Positions 1-6,269 of a stretch of DNA of 8,604 nt are shown here, in pieces. Both the position numbers and the translations under genes were made by a program. This DNA is from Bacteroidota bacterium (GTDB lineage: Bacteria > Bacteroidota > Bacteroidia > Chitinophagales > Chitinophagaceae), in contig JAGWPI010000098.1 of assembly GCA_028877005.1 (NCBI GenBank), forward strand, positions 1-8,604. The letters are read 5' to 3'. Within the stretch, counting starts at the first letter, position 1. Each line of letters begins with the position of its first letter. The notes under the pieces are model-generated. The model was given only the letters and a program-made list of their open reading frames with translations. It was not told where the DNA came from and ran no database searches.

Positions 1-463
1 CCAATAATGCACTGTCGGCGTGCGGGGTGTTTTGTAATGAGTCTGCTTGTAAATAGGCATCTGCCAAAGGTCCAAATTTGTTGCTATACTCTTCTAAAAA
101 TTGGTGTAATGCAGTAGATGCACTTGAGCCTTTTGTTGTATATGCTTTATAGTTATGTGCATCCATCTCAACTTTAATGTCTTTACTATCATTAATAAAT
201 AATACCTGTGGGCCGTTATCTATTGATAATAAATATAATCCTTCTGTTGAAGCAGTTCCTCTTAACTCAAAATTTCCGTTTGATGCTAATGTGGTGGAAT
301 CAACTACTACTGGTTGTTGTGCACCAAATGGTAATGCTTCTAATAGTATTTTATTAGAGGGTGCATGCTCTATCTTTCCGCTTACAATAAAAGCACCATA
401 TTTTTTTTGCTGACATGCAAATAGTGTTGCAACCAATACTATACTTATTACAACTTGTTTCAT
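1..463 (-). CDS. DUF4369-type lipoprotein, likely N-terminal part of a TlpA/AhpC-TSA thiol-disulfide protein (partial)
   Basis: The gene starts at the ATG at 463 and runs off the left edge after 154 codons, so its C-terminal part is missing. The N-terminus is a lipoprotein signal: a Lys, a hydrophobic stretch and a lipobox Leu-Phe-Ala-Cys with Cys17 as the expected lipidated residue. Residues about 24-105 (AFIVSGKIEHAPSNK, then VVVDSTTLASNGNFELRGTA and a Tyr-Leu-Leu-Ser strand) look like the beta-rich DUF4369 domain. In Bacteroidota this domain usually precedes a thioredoxin-like TlpA/AhpC-TSA domain in membrane-anchored proteins. The helical residues 110-150 fit the linker normally found between the two. 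The thioredoxin domain and its CxxC lie outside the window, so the redox role is inferred. It lies 68 nt downstream of gatB on the same strand with no visible terminator between, so read-through from gatB is possible. No Shine-Dalgarno is seen. Confidence 0.75.
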   Translation of the reverse strand, partial: MKQVVISIVLVATLFACQQKKYGAFIVSGKIEHAPSNKILLEALPFGAQQPVVVDSTTLASNGNFELRGTASTEGLYLLSIDNGPQVLFINDSKDIKVEMDAHNYKAYTTKGSSASTALHQFLEEYSNKFGPLADAYLQADSLQNTPHADSALL

Positions 464-531
464 AAATGATGATTTGATTAAATAATTTTTTTTGATATAA
501 TTAATACTGAAATAATTATGGCTACTATGGT

Positions 532-1974
532 TTATTCATTTAACATTTTTTCTAATAAAATCGTAGTAGTTTTTGGATCTGCTTTTCCTTTGCTTATTTT
601 TTTTACTTCCCCAACAAACAAACCTATTAAACCTTTTTTGCCTTTTTTGTATTCTAATACCTTTTCGGGCATAGCGTTTACTACTTGTTGTACCCAATTT
701 ACAATGGCGTCATTATCTGAAACCTGAATAATACCCATATTTTCGGCAGTAATGGCAGGGTTTGCGTTGGTTGCAATTAATGCAGGTAACAATTTATTAG
801 CTGCAGTTGAAAAATTAACTTTACCATCTTCTATTAATTGTATAATGCCACATAAAGTTTTGGGCTGAAGGGTTAATTGGCTAAAATCTATACCTTGCTC
901 ATTAAGGTATTGTTTTAAGGGTCCTAATATCCAATTGGCAATAGCTTTGAAATAATGACATTGCGCTGCGGTAGCTTCAAAAAAGGATACTGTGTATTTA
1001 TCTTCGCATAATTGATGTGCATCGTACCTACTTAACCCATATGTATGCTGTAACTTTTGTTTTAATACATTGGGTAGTATGGGCATTGTTTTTTTTATTG
1101 TTTCAATAGTAGATTGGTTGATGAAGAATGGCACTAAGTCCGGATCGGGAAAATACCGGTAATCATTGGCTTCTTCCTTTTCGCGTATGGCAAATGTGGT
1201 ATCGCTATTGGCATCAAAACTTCTGGTTTGCTGTACAATTTTTTCACCTTTTTCAACCAAATTTATCATTCGTTCTATTTCAAAATCAATGGCTTTTTTT
1301 ACATTACGTATTGAATTTAAATTTTTTACTTCCACTTTTGTGCCCAATTCTTTATCACCTTTTAACCGAATAGATATATTAGCATCGCAACGTAAACTAC
1401 CTTCTTCCATATTGCCATCACAAATTTCTATCCAACGAACCAGTTTTCTAATTTCTGTTAAGTATTGAAAGGCTTCTTCTGCCGATTGGATACAAGGTTC
1501 AGTAACAATTTCAAGTAGTGGCGTACCTGCTCGGTTATAATCAACACAAGTAAATCCTTCTACTGCATCATGAATGCTTTTGCCGGCATCTTCTTCAATA
1601 TGAATTCTATTTAAAAATATTTTCTTTTCAATATTTTCAATAAAAATGCTGATATATCCTCCTACACAAATGGGCGTGGTGTGTTGTGATATTTGATAAC
1701 CTTTGGGCAAATCAGGATAAAAATAATTTTTGCGGGCAAAGCAATTTAGGCTTTCAATAGTGCAATGGCAAGCTAAACCCAATTTAATAGCATACTCTAT
1801 TGCTTTTTTATTGATTTTAGGAAGCGTACCCGGGTGCGCTAATGTAATGGGATTGATGTGCGTATTAGGTTCTCCGCCAAACCGATTCGCATCACCGGAA
1901 AATAATTTACTGTTAGTTTGTAATTGTGCATGTACTTCTAAGCCAATTACAGTTTCATATTTAGGATAATCCAT
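532..1974 (-). CDS. gatB: Aspartyl/glutamyl-tRNA(Asn/Gln) amidotransferase subunit B
   Basis: This is subunit B of the GatCAB amidotransferase, which phosphorylates and then transamidates Glu-tRNA(Gln) and/or Asp-tRNA(Asn) in the cytoplasm. At 480 residues it is of normal family length and looks intact. The kinase-like GatB core carries the family signatures: GLEVHAQL (11-18), HPGTLP (47-52), ARKNYFYPDLPKGYQISQ (80-97), HIEEDAGK (125-132), DYNRAGTPLLEIVTEP (145-160), MEEGSLRCDANISIR (189-203), KVEVKNLNS (213-221) and EEANDYRYFPDPDL (267-280). The C-terminal part (about 330-480) is the helical tail plus the GatB/YqeY domain, ending in the typical LFVGEVKKISKGKADPK stretch (452-468). The ATG at 1974 fits the usual MDYPKYETVIGLEVH-like start. 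gatA and gatC are not adjacent, so the subunits must come from elsewhere. A promoter-like site lies about 40-65 nt upstream, after the terminator of the PDZ gene. Whether it serves Gln, Asn or both depends on which synthetases the genome has. Confidence 0.97.
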   Translation of the reverse strand: MDYPKYETVIGLEVHAQLQTNSKLFSGDANRFGGEPNTHINPITLAHPGTLPKINKKAIEYAIKLGLACHCTIESLNCFARKNYFYPDLPKGYQISQHTTPICVGGYISIFIENIEKKIFLNRIHIEEDAGKSIHDAVEGFTCVDYNRAGTPLLEIVTEPCIQSAEEAFQYLTEIRKLVRWIEICDGNMEEGSLRCDANISIRLKGDKELGTKVEVKNLNSIRNVKKAIDFEIERMINLVEKGEKIVQQTRSFDANSDTTFAIREKEEANDYRYFPDPDLVPFFINQSTIETIKKTMPILPNVLKQKLQHTYGLSRYDAHQLCEDKYTVSFFEATAAQCHYFKAIANWILGPLKQYLNEQGIDFSQLTLQPKTLCGIIQLIEDGKVNFSTAANKLLPALIATNANPAITAENMGIIQVSDNDAIVNWVQQVVNAMPEKVLEYKKGKKGLIGLFVGEVKKISKGKADPKTTTILLEKMLNE

Positions 1975-2010
1975 TCGTAGAATTCAATAGTCACGTGATA
2001 ATTTACATTG

Positions 2011-2040
2011 TAAAGGTATCATTTTATCACATTGGGCAAA
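2011..2040 (-). promoter_or_regulatory. Putative primary-sigma promoter for gatB
   Basis: On the minus strand, TTTG (2040-2037) is followed after 18 nt by TACCTTTA (2018-2011). This matches the Bacteroidetes -33 TTTG / -7 TAnnTTTG consensus at all but the last base. Transcription would start near 2004, giving a leader of about 30 nt before the gatB ATG at 1974. The site lies between the upstream terminator (2058-2092) and gatB, which supports an independent gatB transcript. It is a consensus match read by eye. Confidence 0.55.
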
Positions 2041-2057
2041 ATGGCTTGTTTCAAAAT

Positions 2058-2092
2058 AAAAAACCACACTAATACAATGTGATTAGTGTGGT
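2058..2092 (-). terminator. Intrinsic terminator downstream of the PDZ gene
   Basis: A perfect stem is formed by CCACACTAAT (2064-2073) and ATTAGTGTGG (2082-2091), extended by one A-T pair (2063/2092), around an 8-nt loop. On the minus strand the stem is followed at once by a run of six T, then A and four more T (2063 down to 2053). The stem begins 31 nt after the stop codon of the PDZ gene, the expected place for its Rho-independent terminator. On the plus strand the T-run is about 7 nt away from the stem and no gene ends there. Confidence 0.88.
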
Positions 2093-2123
2093 GAGTTGGT
2101 TTTTTCAATGGGGAATGATGGTT

Positions 2124-3110
2124 TTATAAAGTGGCCTTTTTTATGGGTTTAGGAAATACAACAACGGTATTGTGTTTTTTGCCGTTGCGTAAGTAGGTTA
2201 AATTAATACTATCTCCGGCTTTTTTGTTGCTCAGTTTTTCCTTTATGTCTTCTATGTTTTTTATGGTAGTTCCATCTATTGAGGTAACAATATCACCTTG
2301 CGCTAATCCTGCTTTTTCAGCGGGTGAGTTAGGATTAATATTGTTTATTTTAACACCGGAATTATCACTTAATTCTTCAATTTGCACACCCAACATTGGT
2401 TTATTATTCATATTTCCGAAATCATTATCGGGCATATCATATATTGGCGGCATTTTAAAGTCATAAAGTTCTTCCATTTGTGGGTTACCATTTAAACCTC
2501 CTGTATTTTTGTCTAATATTGCTTTGGTAGTTTTATCTGCACCATTTCTTATAAATGAAATGGTAACTGTATCGCCGGGTTGGTATTTCCCAATGGTTTT
2601 GTATAAATCTTCCATATTTTTAATTGGGGTATCATCTACTTTTTGAATAATATCCCCTTTTTGAAGGCCGGCTTTTTCTGCTGATGCACCTGGTTTTACT
2701 TCTTTAATGGCAGCCCCGGATTCGTTTGTGGGGGTTTGGGTCATAACGCCTAACTGCGCTTTATTAGTAGCCATTGGTGCAATAGGTTGCATAAATCTTC
2801 TGAAAAATTGTGTCCCTCCTGAGGGGGGAGTACCGTTTTGAAACATTTGTTGTAATTGCTGTTTCAAATCAGTTATGGTGAAGCTTTTATCTGTTGAATC
2901 TATTTGTCTTAGTTCCACTGAACCATCTTTCCACTGGTCAACTGGTTTCCCATTTACCGTAATGTTTTTACCATCAATTACAATGGTTGTTTTTTGTTGT
3001 GGATTGCCTTTTCGATGAATGATTATATCTTGATTTTGATCTGTTTGTGCCATGCCTCCAACTGTAATAGCCATTGCCAGTAGGGGCATTATGAAATGCT
3101 TTTTGTTCAT
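2124..3110 (-). CDS. Secreted protein with two PDZ domains and no protease domain
   Basis: This 328-residue protein has a Sec-type signal peptide (Met-Asn-Lys-Lys, hydrophobic core to about residue 19, likely cleavage after Gly-Met-Ala21). It should therefore be periplasmic or surface-exposed. Residues 28-70 form a short beta-rich module (IVIDGKNITVNGKPVDQWKD), followed by a Gln-rich stretch (81-92). Two PDZ domains follow, at about 118-199 and 238-319. Each has the LGV start, an AEKAGL..GDI core (144-154, 264-274), IKN.ED (163-168, 283-288) and a final RNG hairpin (188-190, 308-310). Their likeness suggests an internal duplication. The linker between them is rich in Pro, Asp, Asn and Met. 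The arrangement resembles the tandem PDZ tail of DegP/HtrA proteases, but no His-Asp-Ser catalytic region precedes it, so a binding or scaffold role is inferred. It is a single-gene unit: a terminator (3214-3244) precedes it and another (2058-2092) follows. The exact partner is unknown. Confidence 0.88.
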   Translation of the reverse strand: MNKKHFIMPLLAMAITVGGMAQTDQNQDIIIHRKGNPQQKTTIVIDGKNITVNGKPVDQWKDGSVELRQIDSTDKSFTITDLKQQLQQMFQNGTPPSGGTQFFRRFMQPIAPMATNKAQLGVMTQTPTNESGAAIKEVKPGASAEKAGLQKGDIIQKVDDTPIKNMEDLYKTIGKYQPGDTVTISFIRNGADKTTKAILDKNTGGLNGNPQMEELYDFKMPPIYDMPDNDFGNMNNKPMLGVQIEELSDNSGVKINNINPNSPAEKAGLAQGDIVTSIDGTTIKNIEDIKEKLSNKKAGDSINLTYLRNGKKHNTVVVFPKPIKKATL

Positions 3111-3150
3111 ACTATCTTATTTTAAAAGTTATACGAAATGTTTAGTAGTT

Positions 3151-3180
3151 CAAAAATAAGTTGTTTTTTTTATTACGAAA
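3151..3180 (-). promoter_or_regulatory. Putative promoter for the PDZ gene
   Basis: On the minus strand TATTTTTG (3158-3151) fits the -7 consensus TAnnTTTG exactly. TTTC (3180-3177) sits 18 nt upstream as a one-mismatch -33 element. Transcription would start near 3144, giving a leader of about 34 nt. The site lies downstream of the alaS terminator, so the PDZ gene appears to have its own promoter. The region is very AT-rich, which raises the chance of a random match. Confidence 0.45.
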
Positions 3181-3213
3181 ACCTTCGGAAATGTTAAATA
3201 AGTGTTTGGCAAG

Positions 3214-3244
3214 AAAAAAACCGGTTGCTGAAACGACCGGTTTT
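3214..3244 (-). terminator. Intrinsic terminator downstream of alaS
   Basis: AAAACCGGT (3217-3225) and ACCGGTTTT (3236-3244) form a perfect 9-bp stem with a GC-rich core around a 10-nt loop. On the minus strand the stem runs into seven T (3220-3214), then CTT. It begins 21 nt past the alaS stop codon at 3266-3268, the standard layout of a Rho-independent terminator for alaS. Confidence 0.9.
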
Positions 3245-3265
3245 AAAATGATTGATATGCGGGCA

Positions 3266-5893
3266 TTAAAGTAACCCCTGAATAGTAGTAAAAATTTGAT
3301 GTAAATTACTAGCATCTTGCCCACCGGCAGTAGCCAGCGTTTTTTGTCCGCCACCGCTCCCTTTTATAATAGGGGCAATGTGTTGTTTAATTAATTGATT
3401 GGCATCCCATTTCAGTTCATTCACCATTGTATCTGATAATAAAACAGCCACATAGGGTTTGCCATTAATATTGGCGGCCAACACTACCACATAATTGCCT
3501 GCTAATTTGTTTTTTAATTGAAAACAAAGTTTTTTTAGTAAATCGGGTTCTATTACCTCTACTTGTTGGCCAATAAATTGAATATGATTAACGGTAATGG
3601 GTTGCTGTAGTAAAGTAGTTTCTATTTGTTCCAATTGCTTTAATTCTAAAAATGCTACTTGCTTTTTTAAATGTGCATTTTCTGTCAATTGTTGTTCAAT
3701 AGCTTTTAAAATATCTTTGGGCTGTTTCAATAATATTTTTGCATTGTGAAGTGTATGCAATTGTTCTTGTAACCAATGTTCGGCAGCAATACCGCAAACA
3801 GCTTCAATTCTACGCACACCTGCTGCAACAGCTGTTTCGTGCTGAATGGCAAAGAAGCCTAACTCGCCTGTACTGCTTACATGGGTACCGCCGCACAATT
3901 CAACGGAATAAGAGGGGTCAATAATTACCACACGAACCTCATCGCCATACTTTTCACCAAATAAAGCCATTGCACCCATTGCAAGCGCCTCTTCTTTTTT
4001 CATACTGCGAATAACAACAGGTATATTTTCTCTTATTTTTTCATTCACAATGGCAGCAATTTTTTCTAAATCTTCGGTTGAAATTTTTGCAAAATGTGAA
4101 AAATCAAATCGTAAATAGGTATCGTTTACCAAGCTACCCTTTTGCGCTACATGCGTTCCTAACACTTTTCTAAGTGCAGCGTGTAACAAATGGGTGGCTG
4201 TGTGGTGCGCCATAATTGCCTTACGGCGAGGTATATTAATTTGTGCTTTTATAGTATTTTGTAAATGGGTAGGTAACGCATCGGCAAATTGAATGAATAA
4301 GTTATTTTCTTTACGTGTATCGGTTATGGCAATACTATCTTCACCAATTTGAAGCCATCCGGTATCGCCCACTTGCCCACCGCTTTCTGCATAAAAAGGG
4401 GTAGCATTTAAAACAATTTGATAGGCCTGTTTGCCTTTTGAGCTTACTTTCCGGTATTGAACAATTTGTGTATCTATAGATAAAGTATCATAACCCACAA
4501 ATTCAGTAAAAGCATTGGGCTGCAATATAACCCAATCATCGGCATCAATAGTACCTGCTGCTCTTGAACGGTTTTTTTGTAATTGCATTTCAGATTCAAA
4601 GCCTTTATCATCTACTTGTAAATTATTTTCAGCAGCAATAAGTTTAGTTAAATCTATCGGAAATCCAAATGTATCAAATAGTTCAAAGGCATTTTTCCCA
4701 TCAATAATCTGTTGTGTTTGTTGTGCTTGATGTATGAGTTCTTCCATTTTTTTCAGCCCTTTGTCCAAGGTTCTTAAAAAGGCATCTTCTTCTTCTTTTA
4801 TTACTTTGGTTACAAACTCAACTTGTTGTTGTAATTCAGGAAATACTTGTTTGAATTGATGTGCGACTGCCGGAATAAGTTGATGTAATAAAGGTTGTTT
4901 GTATTGCAGATAAGAGAAATAGTAACGTACAGCTCTACGTAAAATGCGTCTTACAACATATCCTGCACCATTATTAGCCGGCAGCTGGCCATCGGCAATT
5001 GTAAATGCAATAGCACGAATATGATCGGCAATTACTCTAAAAGCAATATCAGGTTTTGTTTGTGTATTGTAATATTGTTGGCCGGTAATTTGTTCGGTTA
5101 ATGCAATGGTGGGTGTAAATAAATCGGTATCGTAGTTGCTGTTTTTGTTTTGAATAACTCTTACCAATCGTTCCAATCCCATCCCCGTGTCTACATGTTT
5201 GGCAGGCAAGGGCTCTAGTTTACCATTTTTTAAACGGTTGTATTGAATAAAAACATTATTCCATATCTCAATTACTTGTGGATGATCTTTATTAACAAGC
5301 GTTTTGCCGTCAATGGCTAACCGTTCTTCATCTGTTCTACAGTCAATATGAATTTCGGTGCAAGGTCCGCAGGGGCCTGTATCACCCATTTCCCAAAAAT
5401 TATCTTTTTTGTTACCACGTAAAATTCTTTCAGGTGTAATCCATTTACTCCATTCGCTACGCGCTTCTTCATCTTCGGGTAAGCCCTCTGCTGCATCGCC
5501 TTCAAAAACGGTTACATACAATCTGTCTCGGTTAATTTTGTATACTTCCGTTAATAGTTCCCAGCTCCAAGCAATGGCTTCTTTTTTAAAATAATCACCG
5601 AAACTCCAATTCCCCAGCATTTCAAACATGGTATGGTGATAGGTATCTACGCCTACTTCTTCCAAATCATTATGTTTGCCACTTACTCTAAGGCATTTTT
5701 GGGTATCGGCCACACGAAGGGCAATAGGCTGGCTAATACCTAAAAAAATATCTTTAAACTGATTCATGCCGGCATTAGTAAACAATAAAGTGGGATCATT
5801 TTTTAACACAATAGGGGCTGATGGTACTATTTGATGTCCTTTTGAGGAAAAAAAATCTAAAAACTGTTGTCTTATTTCTGCCGATGTTAACAT
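3266..5893 (-). CDS. alaS: Alanyl-tRNA synthetase
   Basis: This cytoplasmic enzyme charges tRNA(Ala) with alanine and clears Ser- and Gly-tRNA(Ala). At 875 residues it matches the full bacterial length, and all domains are present. The class II catalytic core (1-250) includes LLFTNAGMNQFKDIFLG (36-52), the motif 2 region with RVADTQKCLRVSGKHNDLEEVG (60-81; Arg60, Arg69), HHTMFEMLGNWSFGDYF (86-102), a GDTGPCGPCTEIH stretch (170-182) and motif 3 DTGMGLERL (235-243). The tRNA-recognition helices follow. The editing domain has AESGGQ (502-507), the HxxxH zinc/editing motif H564-TAT-H568, and CGGTH (667-671). The C-Ala/DHHA1 domain ends with GSGGGQKTLATAGGQ (845-859). No catalytic residue appears to be missing. 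The ATG at 5893 gives the usual MLTSAEIRQQFLDFF start. It is monocistronic, with a terminator 21 nt downstream, and diverges from the M23 gene across a 376-nt gap containing a promoter-like site. Confidence 0.98.
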   Translation of the reverse strand: MLTSAEIRQQFLDFFSSKGHQIVPSAPIVLKNDPTLLFTNAGMNQFKDIFLGISQPIALRVADTQKCLRVSGKHNDLEEVGVDTYHHTMFEMLGNWSFGDYFKKEAIAWSWELLTEVYKINRDRLYVTVFEGDAAEGLPEDEEARSEWSKWITPERILRGNKKDNFWEMGDTGPCGPCTEIHIDCRTDEERLAIDGKTLVNKDHPQVIEIWNNVFIQYNRLKNGKLEPLPAKHVDTGMGLERLVRVIQNKNSNYDTDLFTPTIALTEQITGQQYYNTQTKPDIAFRVIADHIRAIAFTIADGQLPANNGAGYVVRRILRRAVRYYFSYLQYKQPLLHQLIPAVAHQFKQVFPELQQQVEFVTKVIKEEEDAFLRTLDKGLKKMEELIHQAQQTQQIIDGKNAFELFDTFGFPIDLTKLIAAENNLQVDDKGFESEMQLQKNRSRAAGTIDADDWVILQPNAFTEFVGYDTLSIDTQIVQYRKVSSKGKQAYQIVLNATPFYAESGGQVGDTGWLQIGEDSIAITDTRKENNLFIQFADALPTHLQNTIKAQINIPRRKAIMAHHTATHLLHAALRKVLGTHVAQKGSLVNDTYLRFDFSHFAKISTEDLEKIAAIVNEKIRENIPVVIRSMKKEEALAMGAMALFGEKYGDEVRVVIIDPSYSVELCGGTHVSSTGELGFFAIQHETAVAAGVRRIEAVCGIAAEHWLQEQLHTLHNAKILLKQPKDILKAIEQQLTENAHLKKQVAFLELKQLEQIETTLLQQPITVNHIQFIGQQVEVIEPDLLKKLCFQLKNKLAGNYVVVLAANINGKPYVAVLLSDTMVNELKWDANQLIKQHIAPIIKGSGGGQKTLATAGGQDASNLHQIFTTIQGLL

Positions 5894-5935
5894 ACCTATA
5901 TCAAAATTTTACTAAAAGTTTAGCAATCATTACAA

Positions 5936-5972
5936 TTACCTTTGCCATTTATTTGGCAGCGTTCAAAGGTAA
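5936..5972. repeat. Inverted repeat with mirror-image -7 elements
   Basis: TTACCTTTG (5936-5944) and CAAAGGTAA (5964-5972) are perfect 9-bp inverted arms around 19 nt. Each arm carries TACCTTTG, an exact match to the Bacteroidetes -7 consensus TAnnTTTG, once on each strand and facing inward. A short TGCC/GGCA pair (5943-5946, 5955-5958) overlaps the inner edge. The repeat overlaps the predicted alaS promoter. It could be an operator, two face-to-face promoters, or chance. Confidence 0.6.
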
Positions 5973-5991
5973 GTATAACGAGGTGCTCAAA
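5964..5991 (-). promoter_or_regulatory. Putative alaS promoter
   Basis: On the minus strand TACCTTTG (5971-5964) matches the -7 consensus fully. TTTG (5991-5988) lies upstream with a spacer of only 16 nt, shorter than the 18 nt seen at the other candidate promoters here. The start would be near 5957, giving a leader of about 65 nt before the alaS ATG. The perfect -7 element is the main argument; the short spacer lowers confidence. Confidence 0.45.
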
Positions 5992-6019
5992 CATACTACA
6001 ACTCGCTAAATTTTATTTC

Positions 6020-6039
6020 ATACAAATAAATATTTGTAT
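6020..6039. repeat. Perfect 20-bp palindrome in the alaS/M23 intergenic region
   Basis: ATACAAATA (6020-6028) and TATTTGTAT (6031-6039) are perfect 9-bp inverted arms separated by two A. The size and symmetry fit a site for a dimeric DNA-binding protein. There is no T-run after it, so it is not a typical terminator. It lies about 127 nt upstream of the alaS start and 230 nt upstream of the M23 start. In such AT-rich DNA a chance origin is possible, and no regulator gene lies next to it. Confidence 0.6.
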
Positions 6040-6200
6040 TTGTTAATGTGTTAAGTTGTCGAGTGGTGAATTATGAATGTGTAAACATATGGTTGTATCT
6101 GCCATTATTTCAGGAAAATTTTGCCGAAAAAAGCAATTTTAAATATATTTAAAGTGTGAAATGTGCAAATGGGTATAATGAATGATCCAATGTTCTAATG

Positions 6201-6232
6201 CCATACTCTTATTGTATGGGAAACTGTATGGG
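6201..6232. repeat. Short direct and inverted repeats before the M23 gene
   Basis: TGTATGGG occurs twice in direct orientation, at 6213-6220 and 6225-6232, with a 12-nt period. CCATAC (6201-6206) is the inverted partner of the GTATGG in either copy and can form a 6-bp stem with the first (loop 6207-6213). A related ATGGGTAT at 6169-6176 recurs at 6228-6235. The cluster overlaps the predicted M23 promoter, so an operator function is possible. The repeats are short. Confidence 0.4.
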
Positions 6233-6240
6233 TATTTTTA
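6212..6240 (+). promoter_or_regulatory. Putative promoter for the M23 peptidase gene
   Basis: TTG (6212-6214) is followed after 18 nt by TATTTTTA (6233-6240), which fits TAnnTTTG except for the last base. Transcription would start near 6247, about 23 nt before the ATG at 6270. The -33 element is only a TTG triplet and the surroundings are AT-rich, so this is tentative. Confidence 0.35.
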
Positions 6241-6269
6241 TCCTTATAGTATTTAAAAACAAGTAATTT

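Larger units (their letters stand above)
5894..6269. other. Divergent intergenic region between alaS and the M23 peptidase gene
   Basis: This 376-nt region, strongly AT-rich, is the only long non-coding stretch in the window. It must hold the control regions of both divergent genes. It contains a promoter-like site for alaS inside an inverted repeat (5936-5972), a perfect palindrome (6020-6039), and a direct/inverted repeat cluster with a promoter-like site just before the M23 gene (6201-6240). I see no tRNA, no intrinsic terminator and no convincing ORF. Between about 6045 and 6165 I see nothing specific. Confidence 0.7.

Noticed and set aside
2814..2830. GC-rich CCCTCC / six-G patch in the PDZ gene
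   Set aside because: It encodes the Pro-Pro-Ser-Gly-Gly linker before the first PDZ domain; a six-G run is short for phase variation and the AGGAGG on the minus strand is too far from the next ATG to serve as an internal start.
3142..3354. Minus-strand 70-codon ORF overlapping the end of alaS
   Set aside because: It overlaps the conserved C-terminus of alaS in another frame and covers the alaS terminator and the PDZ promoter; it looks non-coding.
5821..6009. Plus-strand 62-codon ORF with hydrophobic stretches
   Set aside because: Its first part is antisense to the conserved start of alaS and its end runs through the promoter/inverted-repeat region; hydrophobicity is expected from the AT-rich sequence.
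6112..6145. Possible hairpin AAAATTTTGC...GCAATTTT
   Set aside because: Pairing needs a two-base bulge and is almost all A-T; there is no following T-run.
6171..6179. TATAAT-like sequence within GGGTATAATG
   Set aside because: It matches the E. coli -10 box, but primary sigma factors of this phylum use a different consensus, and no -35 partner is seen at the right distance.
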